From Candidatus Curtissbacteria bacterium RIFCSPHIGHO2_01_FULL_41_11 (GTDB taxonomy: Bacteria; Patescibacteriota; Microgenomatia; Curtissbacterales; GWA2-41-24): a stretch of 14,012 nt of DNA. Positions 1 to 4,984 of this stretch are shown here, piece by piece. The translations under genes and the position numbers were made by a program. The notes under the pieces were generated by a model. It did no database searches, was not told the origin of the DNA, and saw nothing but the letters and a program-made list of their open reading frames with translations. The stretch is from assembly GCA_001776335.1 (NCBI GenBank), contig MFAZ01000040.1, forward strand, positions 25,278-39,289, written 5' to 3'. Position 1 is the first letter of the stretch; each line of letters begins with the position of its first letter.

Positions 1-1836
1 GGGAAATTATTTCTAGCAATTATTGCTCTTTCGACAGCATCCTCTTTCTTTGGAGGTTATATGCAGACGTCGATTTATATGTTCATTTTTATTTTTGCCT
101 ATTTGGCATTTTTGCATTCCGGGAGTGCAAAAAATGTGTTGAGAATTTTGGGGGCATTTGTGTTGGGAGTTGGGCTTTCCGCAGTCCAGCTTTTGCCCTC
201 GGCAGAGCTGTTTTTTAATGCCGCAAGGTCTCAGATTACCCTTCGGGAAACTCTATTTAAGTTTCTGCTTCCTGCGGAATCACTTGCTGGCTATTTTGCA
301 CCGGATTTTTTCGGCCATCCGGCAACTGGCAATTTTTTCAGAAGAAGTTCGGCTCAATATTATGAAGGGATAATGTTCGTGGGCATAGCGGCTTTGGTGT
401 TTGCTGTTTACTGCGCCAAATTCAGGTGGAGGGAAAAATTTGTAAAGTTTCTGGCAATATCTTCTGCAATTTCACTTTTAACAACTTTGGACTGGTTTGG
501 TGCGAAACTTTTTATTTCGCTGCCAATCCCATTTCTTTCATCCTCAATTCCAAACAGAGTGCTTTTTATACCGGCCTTTTGCCTTGCGATTTTGGCTGCT
601 TTGGGAATTGATAGGTGGCTTAGAGATAGAAGTAGAAATATTTTTAAGGTTTTACTTATTTTTGCGGGTGTTTATCTTGCGCTGGTTATATCGCCTTTGG
701 CCGCCGGTATTTTGAACTTACAATACTTTCAACATTCAAAGTTTGTAACAGACCAGAATGTAATGATTTCTTTGAGGAATTTAGTAATTCCTCTTTTTGT
801 TTTTGGAACTGTGGTATTTTCGATAACGTTTTCTTATTTTAATCCGAAGTTTAAGCAGACAGCCGCAGTTTTAATCCTAATTTTAGCTTCGGTTCATATT
901 TTTTTATTCTCACAAAAATACCTGACATTTTCCGACAGAAGTAATATTTTTCCAAGTGTGCCGGTTTTAGAGTTTATATCCGCAAACCAGGGAATTTACA
1001 GGTCGTGGGGTCTGGGAGACGCTTATTTTGAAACAAATCTTGCCACACAATACGGAATTTATTTTCCCGAAGGATATGATTCTTTGAATAACCGTTCTTA
1101 CGGGGAGTTTACTTTCGGAATGCAGGGAGGCAAACTCACCGACTACGTTTTTCGGGCTGACGCCGGACTCGGAAGGACATCGACAGCCGAACTTCTGGGA
1201 AACGAAAGCAGGCGAAGGCTTATTGATCTTGTTGGCGTTAAATACCTGATTGTTAAGAAAGAAGATTTTGGCCGGGCTATGGAAAACAATTTTGAAAAAG
1301 TTTTTGAGGATGATAAATACGGTGTTTTCGAGAACGAGCAGGTTATGCCGAGGGTATTTTTGGCGTCCAATTATGAAGGACCTCCCCACCTTGACGGTTC
1401 GGGGCAAGCCCCTGAGTTGATCGAAAAGGAGAGAATAAAGCTGATTCCACAAAAATTACTGTCTGCTGATTTTGACTGGCGTAATGTTTTGGTTTTGGAA
1501 AAACCTTCGCCTGTTAGCCCCCAGTTTGGGGAGGGAAATGTGGATATTATCAAGTACGAGTCTCAAGAAGTAGTTGTTCGGACAAAATCAGACCAGCCGA
1601 AACTGCTTTTTATTTCCGACAATTATTATCCGGGTTGGAGGGCAAAAGTAGACGGCGACGAAACCGAAATTTTGCGGGCAGATTACACTTTCCGCGCTGT
1701 GCCCCTGACGCCTGGGAATCATGAAGTTGAGTTTTACTTTGACAGTCAAAGTTATAAAACGGGACTTTTGATAAGCCTGGCAGCCTTTTCTGCGATTTTA
1801 TTTCTTACTTTATGGAAAAATCCACTTGCAGGTTAA
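1..1836 (+). CDS. YfhO-family membrane protein, C-terminal part (5' end outside window)
   Basis: The reading frame is open from base 1 (GKLFLAIIALSTASSFFGGY precedes the first ATG at 61), so the gene starts upstream and about 611 residues are visible. What is seen: a run of roughly eight hydrophobic membrane segments, then a soluble C-terminal domain with RVFLASNYE, DFDWRNVLVLEKP, ISDNYYPGWRAKVDGDE and YTFRAVPLTPGNHEVEFYF, then a last TM segment. That order and the NYYPGW-AxVDG block are typical of the bacterial YfhO family, multi-TM envelope proteins linked in Firmicutes to glycosylation of lipoteichoic acid; family members are usually 800-900 residues. The exact substrate here is unknown. 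The 3' end overlaps the convergent SIMPL gene by 32 bp. Two stretches in the soluble domain look inserted (see repeat at 1380-1416). Not a pseudogene as far as visible. Confidence 0.85.
   Translation, partial: GKLFLAIIALSTASSFFGGYMQTSIYMFIFIFAYLAFLHSGSAKNVLRILGAFVLGVGLSAVQLLPSAELFFNAARSQITLRETLFKFLLPAESLAGYFAPDFFGHPATGNFFRRSSAQYYEGIMFVGIAALVFAVYCAKFRWREKFVKFLAISSAISLLTTLDWFGAKLFISLPIPFLSSSIPNRVLFIPAFCLAILAALGIDRWLRDRSRNIFKVLLIFAGVYLALVISPLAAGILNLQYFQHSKFVTDQNVMISLRNLVIPLFVFGTVVFSITFSYFNPKFKQTAAVLILILASVHIFLFSQKYLTFSDRSNIFPSVPVLEFISANQGIYRSWGLGDAYFETNLATQYGIYFPEGYDSLNNRSYGEFTFGMQGGKLTDYVFRADAGLGRTSTAELLGNESRRRLIDLVGVKYLIVKKEDFGRAMENNFEKVFEDDKYGVFENEQVMPRVFLASNYEGPPHLDGSGQAPELIEKERIKLIPQKLLSADFDWRNVLVLEKPSPVSPQFGEGNVDIIKYESQEVVVRTKSDQPKLLFISDNYYPGWRAKVDGDETEILRADYTFRAVPLTPGNHEVEFYFDSQSYKTGLLISLAAFSAILFLTLWKNPLAG
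1380..1416 (+). repeat. Possible degenerate palindromic element inside the YfhO gene
   Basis: This stretch is much richer in C and G than its surroundings. It contains GGGGC, AA, GCCCC (1401-1412), a tight hairpin, preceded by CCTCCCCACC. It encodes GPPHLDGSGQAPEL, which interrupts the family block between SNYE and KERIKLIPQKLL. A second GC-rich island with C- and G-runs facing each other (about 1515-1535) encodes SPVSPQFGEG. The composition and the in-frame low-complexity peptide suggest a small palindromic repeat that landed in the gene, but without a second copy in the window this stays an inference. Confidence 0.3.
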
Positions 1837-2539
1837 TAGTCACTTCGTTTTGGCCGGGTTGAATTTGCGATGCCTGGCGTTTTAGGTCTTCTCCTCCCTG
1901 GGCAAGTATCGGAATCGGATATCCAAAATCACCCTGTTCCTGAATTTTGATGACCTTGCCAACTTTTCTGTCGGAGGCTTTTGCAAGTTGATCTGCTTTT
2001 TTTCTTGCGTCTTCGACCGCGTCATCACGGGCTTTGGCTTTTACTTCTTCCAGAGTTGAGTCGTCCACCGTCAGGCTTGGTCCGTAAATATTGGAGGCAC
2101 CGTTTTGGGTAAGAGTGGCAAGAACAGAATCAGCAATGTCGAAGTTTCTGACGGTTACCTCGATTGTTGTTGAAACCTGGTTGGTAGTGGTTCTTGGAAC
2201 CGGGTAAATTAAAGTTTGGGCTTCGTATCCCGGCCCACCTGAAATATTCTGGGTTTTAATGTCTTTGTCTTCGATGCCTTGTGATTTTAATTTAGTAACA
2301 AGAGTTGAAACTTTTTGTTGATTTGCGCTTCTTGCCTGATCCAGGCTTTGGTTTTGAGTTTCGACTGTTGCGGTAAATTTGGCGACATTGGGTTTTACCT
2401 GAGCTTTTCCCTGAGCAGAAACAGAAATCGTTTCCAGAGGTTTGGTCTGCCAAGGTTTTGTGAAGAATGCGCCGAAGGCAATTATCAGAATCACCAGAGG
2501 CCAAATAAGGTTCGGGTTTAAGTTAAGTTTTTGTGCCAC
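1805..2539 (-). CDS. SIMPL-domain (DUF541) secreted/membrane-anchored protein
   Basis: A 244-residue protein starting at GTG (2539). Residues about 11-28 (LIWPLVILIIAFGAFF) form an N-terminal signal-anchor. The rest is a SIMPL/DUF541 domain: ISVSAQGKAQVKPNVAKFTATVETQ at its start, a helix with QARSANQQKVSTLVTKLKSQGI, then KDIKTQNISGGPGY, an ARDDAVEDARKKADQLAKA helix and the closing strand NEVTINLQVDFSIK. SIMPL proteins are periplasmic or extracytoplasmic and of poorly defined function (the family includes the mouse signalling protein SIMPL and bacterial oxidative-stress-related members). No Shine-Dalgarno precedes the GTG; instead an extended -10 (TGTTAAAAT) ends 7 nt before it. Its 3' end runs 32 bp into the convergent YfhO gene. 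Confidence 0.88.
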   Translation of the reverse strand: MAQKLNLNPNLIWPLVILIIAFGAFFTKPWQTKPLETISVSAQGKAQVKPNVAKFTATVETQNQSLDQARSANQQKVSTLVTKLKSQGIEDKDIKTQNISGGPGYEAQTLIYPVPRTTTNQVSTTIEVTVRNFDIADSVLATLTQNGASNIYGPSLTVDDSTLEEVKAKARDDAVEDARKKADQLAKASDRKVGKVIKIQEQGDFGYPIPILAQGGEDLKRQASQIQPGQNEVTINLQVDFSIK

Positions 2540-2540
2540 G

Positions 2541-2576
2541 TTTGTAATTTTAACAGATTATGTTAAATTAGCCACT
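2541..2576. promoter_or_regulatory. Overlapping divergent promoters for SIMPL and SET genes, on an inverted repeat
   Basis: Only 37 bp separate the two start codons. The perfect inverted repeat TTTAACA (2549-2555) / TGTTAAA (2561-2567) with a 5 nt spacer provides an extended -10 on each strand: TGTTAAAAT leftwards (hexamer 2547-2552) and TGTTAAATT rightwards (hexamer 2564-2569). Each hexamer lies 7 nt before its start codon. The two polymerase footprints would overlap, so simultaneous firing looks impossible. No clear -35 boxes. Confidence 0.5.
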
Positions 2577-3161
2577 ATGTTTTTACTCGCGGATGATTGG
2601 TGGCAAATTGCGGCAGCAGGTGAAAAAGGACTCGGTGTTTTTGCCATGAAGGAGATAAAAGCAGGAACCATTATCGGTGATTACCTGGGAAAAGTAATAA
2701 AAACCGCCCGGTACGATCTTGACCGTGATAAGAAAGGATTATTTCTTATGTACTTTACAGACCAAGCCTCCATTTACCCAAATTTAAAAAAACCCGGCAT
2801 TCATCTTCTCAACCACTCTTGCAGACCAAACTGCTGGATCTATACATACTATGGTCACTCTCTGTTTTTTGCACTGAGAAAAATTAATCCCGGGGAAGAG
2901 CTGACAATTTCCTACTTGCTTAGTCCAAAGGACGAGATTTGTAATCCCTGCGTGCACACATGCAAATGCGAAAGTAAGTTTTGCACCGGCACTATGCACT
3001 TATCACGCGATAAATACGAAATATGGCAAAAATTTCAAAATAATCAGAAGAAAAAAAGCAAAAAAATAAAGGTCGTGTTTGGTAAAAATCTGCCGAAACT
3101 TACCACTTATCCAAAAAGAGTTCCCAATAACCCAATCTATTCCCTAATTGCAAACATGTGA
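2577..3161 (+). CDS. SET-domain protein, putative protein-lysine methyltransferase with post-SET cysteines
   Basis: 194 residues from the ATG at 2577. An upstream in-frame ATG at 2442 lies inside the divergent SIMPL gene and adds non-homologous sequence, so it is not used here. Core SET motifs are all present: GEKGLGVFAMKEIKAGTIIG (15-34), NHSCRPNC (79-86; S-adenosylmethionine/pseudoknot motif), GEELTISY (106-113, with the catalytic-site tyrosine). A post-SET-like cluster follows, C122, C125 and CKCESKFC (C129, C131, C136), matching the CxCx4C zinc ligand pattern of eukaryotic methyltransferases. The tail (155-194) is lysine-rich. SET enzymes transfer methyl groups from SAM to protein lysines; the bacterial target is unknown. 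All catalytic motifs are intact, so it is probably active. Transcription likely starts within a few bases of the ATG (see 2541-2576). Confidence 0.87.
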   Translation: MFLLADDWWQIAAAGEKGLGVFAMKEIKAGTIIGDYLGKVIKTARYDLDRDKKGLFLMYFTDQASIYPNLKKPGIHLLNHSCRPNCWIYTYYGHSLFFALRKINPGEELTISYLLSPKDEICNPCVHTCKCESKFCTGTMHLSRDKYEIWQKFQNNQKKKSKKIKVVFGKNLPKLTTYPKRVPNNPIYSLIANM

Positions 3162-3190
3162 GCAATATGAGGATTAATTCTACCAAATTG

Positions 3191-3529
3191 CTAAGACTTG
3201 AATTTACGAAGAGCAATTCCCAAGGGAAGCGCGCCAAACATTGCTGCTAGCTCAAAGGGACTTGCCCCTGTTGCAGGGAGGGTTTTGGGAACGGATGCTA
3301 CGACTGGTGTTGTCTGCTTGTTTACGTTTTTAATATCAACGTTAACATTGTTATTGTTTGTGTTGGTATTTGTGTTGACGTTTGTAATGTCACCTGCGCC
3401 ACTTCCCGACACGTTAACATCTACACTTACCTGTGGAGAAGGCGAGGGCGAAGCGTCCGCGAAAACAGGGGTAGTAAAAAAAGTTAGGGCAGGAGTGACT
3501 ATTGTGAGGACTATTAGTTTCTTATTCAC
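3191..3529 (-). CDS. Small secreted protein with LPXTG-like C-terminal sorting signal
   Basis: 112 residues from a GTG at 3529. A signal peptide (MNKKLIVLTIVTPALTFFTTPVFA) is followed by a low-complexity region dominated by V, N, T and D (DVNVSGSGAGDI, then alternating NT/NV repeats, about residues 34-70). The protein ends with LPATG (about 84-88), a hydrophobic segment and RKFKS. This tripartite end is the classic sortase signal, though similar LPXTG-like tails occur in CPR proteins without an obvious sortase nearby; none is in this window. Expected location: cell surface. The start is supported by a perfect TATAAT ending 10 nt before the GTG. It lies 36 nt downstream of the zinc-finger gene but has its own promoter. 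Function unknown. Confidence 0.75.
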   Translation of the reverse strand: MNKKLIVLTIVTPALTFFTTPVFADASPSPSPQVSVDVNVSGSGAGDITNVNTNTNTNNNNVNVDIKNVNKQTTPVVASVPKTLPATGASPFELAAMFGALPLGIALRKFKS

Positions 3530-3539
3530 TCCGGCTTAT

Positions 3540-3562
3540 ATTATACATCCTTGTCAAGGATG
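3540..3562 (-). promoter_or_regulatory. Promoter with 17-bp palindromic operator-like site for the LPXTG-like gene
   Basis: On the minus strand a consensus -10 TATAAT (3545-3540) is directly preceded by the perfect palindrome CATCCTTG-A-CAAGGATG (3562-3546), which occupies the spacer and would block polymerase if bound. TTGACA occurs within the palindrome but only 6 nt from the -10, so it cannot be the matching -35. The site also starts 3 nt after the zinc-finger gene's stop codon. Confidence 0.5.
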
Positions 3563-3565
3563 ACT

Positions 3566-3658
3566 TTACCACCAATGTTCAAGTTCATGATGCAGGTCGT
3601 GAGCTTCCTGCGAATCAAAATGTCTGCCACAGAGCATACATGTGAATCTCGGTGCCAT
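3566..3658 (-). CDS. 30-residue C2H2 zinc-finger microprotein
   Basis: A short frame (ATG 3658 to TAA 3566) encoding MAPRFTCMLCGRHFDSQEAH then DLHHELEHWW. Spacing is C7-x2-C10-x12-H23-x4-H28 with aromatic residues at F5 and F14, as in classical C2H2 fingers (F-x-C-x2-C-x3-F...H-x3-5-H); the usual hydrophobic residue three before the first histidine is replaced by H20, with L22 next to it. A near-perfect Shine-Dalgarno AAGGAGGTG lies 6 nt (from GGAGG) before the ATG, strong evidence of translation in a window where most genes lack one. One finger normally binds DNA weakly, so an RNA, protein or zinc-buffering role is equally possible. It follows the RRM gene by 87 nt on the same strand and may share its transcript; no separate promoter was recognised. 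Confidence 0.75.
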   Translation of the reverse strand: MAPRFTCMLCGRHFDSQEAHDLHHELEHWW

Positions 3659-3714
3659 TTTACACCTCCTTTTCACCTGCTCACTTTAAAGGTTTTTTTT
3701 GAAAAAGCTGTTAG

Positions 3715-3739
3715 AAATTTGTAATAGGATTACAAATTT
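3715..3739. repeat. Perfect 25-bp inverted repeat between RRM and zinc-finger genes
   Basis: AAATTTGTAAT (3715-3725), loop AGG, ATTACAAATTT (3729-3739): 11 perfect base pairs with a 3 nt loop, starting 6 nt after the RRM stop codon. On the minus strand it is followed after a few bases by GCTTTTTC, so it may be a weak or partial terminator of the RRM transcript, an mRNA 3'-end stabiliser, or an operator. The stem is nearly all A/T, weaker than a usual intrinsic terminator. Confidence 0.5.
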
Positions 3740-3745
3740 AGCAAA

Positions 3746-4054
3746 TTACCAGCGGTTGTTGTTGGATCTTGAGTAGCCGCCGCTTTGATTTTGCGGACGA
3801 TCTTCTTTCGGTCTGGCTATATTTACAACTAATTTTCTGCCATCAAGTTCGAAGTTATTAAATTTCTTAATTGCTTCTTCTGCTTCATGGTCGTTGGACA
3901 TTTCCACAAAGGCAAATCCTTTGCTTTGTCCTGAAAATTTATCGGTAATTAAGTTTAAACTTACTACTTTGCCAACCTGGGCAAATAGTTCTTCAAGCTG
4001 TCCACTAGTTGCGCTATATGGAAGACTTCCTACGAATAATCTTTTTGTCGTCAT
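3746..4054 (-). CDS. RRM-domain RNA-binding protein
   Basis: 102 residues with a single complete RNA recognition motif: RNP2 LFVGSL (6-11), RNP1 KGFAFVEM (45-52), the GRKLVVNIARP closing strand (72-82). It ends in a short polar tail (ENxQ/GGYSRSNNNRW type) resembling the glycine-rich tails of cyanobacterial and other bacterial Rbp proteins, which are cold-responsive single-stranded RNA binders. It therefore probably acts as an RNA chaperone or post-transcriptional regulator in the cytoplasm. The start is fixed by AAGGAG 6 nt before the ATG. Unlike most neighbours it has a near-consensus promoter and a long leader (4055-4155), suggesting regulation at RNA level. Confidence 0.93.
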   Translation of the reverse strand: MTTKRLFVGSLPYSATSGQLEELFAQVGKVVSLNLITDKFSGQSKGFAFVEMSNDHEAEEAIKKFNNFELDGRKLVVNIARPKEDRPQNQSGGYSRSNNNRW

Positions 4055-4155
4055 TTTTTTCTCCTTTCTTAAAATTCACCTAAATGAGTGTGTTAAACAG
4101 TCTATAGATACGAAGTTATCGAGGTATAGAAAAGCTATTAATTCTCAAATTAAGT
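4055..4155 (-). promoter_or_regulatory. About 100-nt structured 5' leader of the RRM gene
   Basis: From the predicted +1 near 4155 to the ATG. It begins with a perfect hairpin (TTAATT 4138-4143, loop CTCA, AATTAA 4148-4153), then a second fold where CTATA/ATAC (4102-4111) can pair with GTAT/TATAG (4124-4129) around CGA...TCG, and ends with AAGGAG. A 5'-terminal hairpin usually stabilises mRNA; leaders of this length are common for cold-induced genes. No known riboswitch class recognised. Confidence 0.45.
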
Positions 4156-4161
4156 AGAGGA

Positions 4162-4190
4162 ACTATAGCAGAATTTTAATCACTAGTCAA
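4162..4190 (-). promoter_or_regulatory. Strong sigma-70-type promoter of the RRM gene
   Basis: TTGACT (4190-4185), 17-bp spacer, TATAGT (4167-4162) on the minus strand. The -35 box starts immediately after the TAG stop codon of the upstream SRPBCC gene. Confidence 0.8.
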
Positions 4191-4703
4191 CTATAGGGCT
4201 TCAGCGAAACTAGCGAGTTTATCGAGGGATTGATTCCAGCCTTCTTTCATATTTTTCAGCATTTTGCCTTCTATACCCGAGGTATCAGGGTAGTATAAAG
4301 TCATTTTTGTTTTGCTTGCCCCGCCCGGCAGGCCAGCTTGTTCTTCAAAGGAAATCTCCACATTTGATTCCATAGGAAAAGTATGTGACATTCCATAGTG
4401 TGCAGCTGAGACAATATTGCCTTTTTCATCGGCGAAACTATCCGTTACCGCAATCTTTTTCATCGGGTCGATTTCTCTGTATGTTCCTGTGCTCCAAAAA
4501 TCCTTGTCAAATTCCGTGCCCGCAGGTCCGTGCATCGCAACAAGATATTTTCCGCCAACTCTAAAATCGATTTTTGCCGAAGGACAGGTAAAATCTTTCG
4601 GTCCCCACCACTGTTTAAAAGTTTCTGCGTCAGTCCAGGCTTTCCAGACGGTTTCAACAGTAGCATCAAAAATTCTTGTGATTAGCAGTTCGTTTTTATT
4701 CAT
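4191..4703 (-). CDS. SRPBCC / AHSA1-family protein
   Basis: 170 residues of the START-like SRPBCC superfamily, AHSA1 (Aha1 C-terminal) subgroup: the opening strand LLITRIFDATVETVWKAWTD, the hallmark FKQWWGPKDFTCPSAKIDFRVGGKY (about 29-53), STGTYREIDPMKKIAVTDSF, and the C-terminal helix EGWNQSLDKLASFAE (about 154-168). The fold forms a deep ligand-binding pocket; members include hydrophobic-ligand binders and stress proteins and the ligand cannot be read from sequence. Length is normal for the family. A TAAAAT lies 8 nt before the ATG and no Shine-Dalgarno is visible, so the message may be nearly leaderless. Downstream is the independently promoted RRM gene. Confidence 0.9.
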   Translation of the reverse strand: MNKNELLITRIFDATVETVWKAWTDAETFKQWWGPKDFTCPSAKIDFRVGGKYLVAMHGPAGTEFDKDFWSTGTYREIDPMKKIAVTDSFADEKGNIVSAAHYGMSHTFPMESNVEISFEEQAGLPGGASKTKMTLYYPDTSGIEGKMLKNMKEGWNQSLDKLASFAEAL

Positions 4704-4753
4704 TTATCATTATTTTACAAGTCCAACTTGCTAATTTTTGTAAGGAATCGGTA

Positions 4754-4942
4754 TTAATTGTGTAAATTCCCTGATGTTTTAAAGTAGAAAAAACCGATAA
4801 CGCCAAAAACTACTATACTTGCAATAATCATCGAATATTCCCAAAAGAAGGAAGGCTGATTGCCGGTTGTGATGTCGTCTAAAGCCAACCAATCAAGCAG
4901 GAGAAAAGCCAAAAGTGCTGCCGGCAACGATGCTCTTTTCAT
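4754..4942 (-). CDS. Small two-TM membrane protein, conserved hypothetical
   Basis: 62 residues with two hydrophobic segments (about 7-20 and 38-54) separated by the polar block ALDDITTGNQPSFFWEY, which looks like the conserved signature; similar small proteins with an LDDITTGN-like loop are, as far as I recall, widespread hypotheticals in bacteria and CPR. The C-terminus is short and polar. Start supported by the extended -10 TGTTATAAT exactly 6 nt before the ATG (leaderless geometry), with no Shine-Dalgarno. Function unknown. Confidence 0.65.
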   Translation of the reverse strand: MKRASLPAALLAFLLLDWLALDDITTGNQPSFFWEYSMIIASIVVFGVIGFFYFKTSGNLHN

Positions 4943-4948
4943 AATCTA

Positions 4949-4957
4949 ATTATAACA
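4949..4957 (-). promoter_or_regulatory. Extended -10 promoter, leaderless geometry (small TM gene)
   Basis: TGTTATAAT on the minus strand; hexamer TATAAT (4954-4949) is followed by 6 nt and then the ATG, which puts +1 on the A of the start codon. Only a weak -35 candidate. Confidence 0.6.
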
Positions 4958-4984
4958 ACAGGTCCGATGTGATGGTCAGGTTGT

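Noticed and set aside
967..1553. Long minus-strand frames inside the YfhO gene, including one ending in CPEPSRWGG
   Set aside because: Antisense shadows without start signals or homology; the cysteine/proline-rich end only reflects the GC-rich island.
2442..2576. Upstream ATG extending the SET protein by 45 residues
   Set aside because: Lies inside the divergent SIMPL gene and across both promoters; the extra residues show no SET homology.
3161..3192. AGCAAT / ATTGCT dyad between the convergent SET and LPXTG genes as a bidirectional terminator
   Set aside because: Six-bp stem, 20-nt loop and no T-runs on either side.
3400..3470. Plus-strand frame opposite the LPXTG gene (3198-3563)
   Set aside because: Codes for low-complexity TLLLFVLVFVLTF-like sequence antisense to the Asn/Val repeats; no ribosome-binding site.
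4108..4119. ATACGAAGTTAT, matching 12 of 13 bases of a loxP arm
   Set aside because: Only one arm is present, with no spacer and second arm, and no recombinase; taken as coincidence within the RRM leader.
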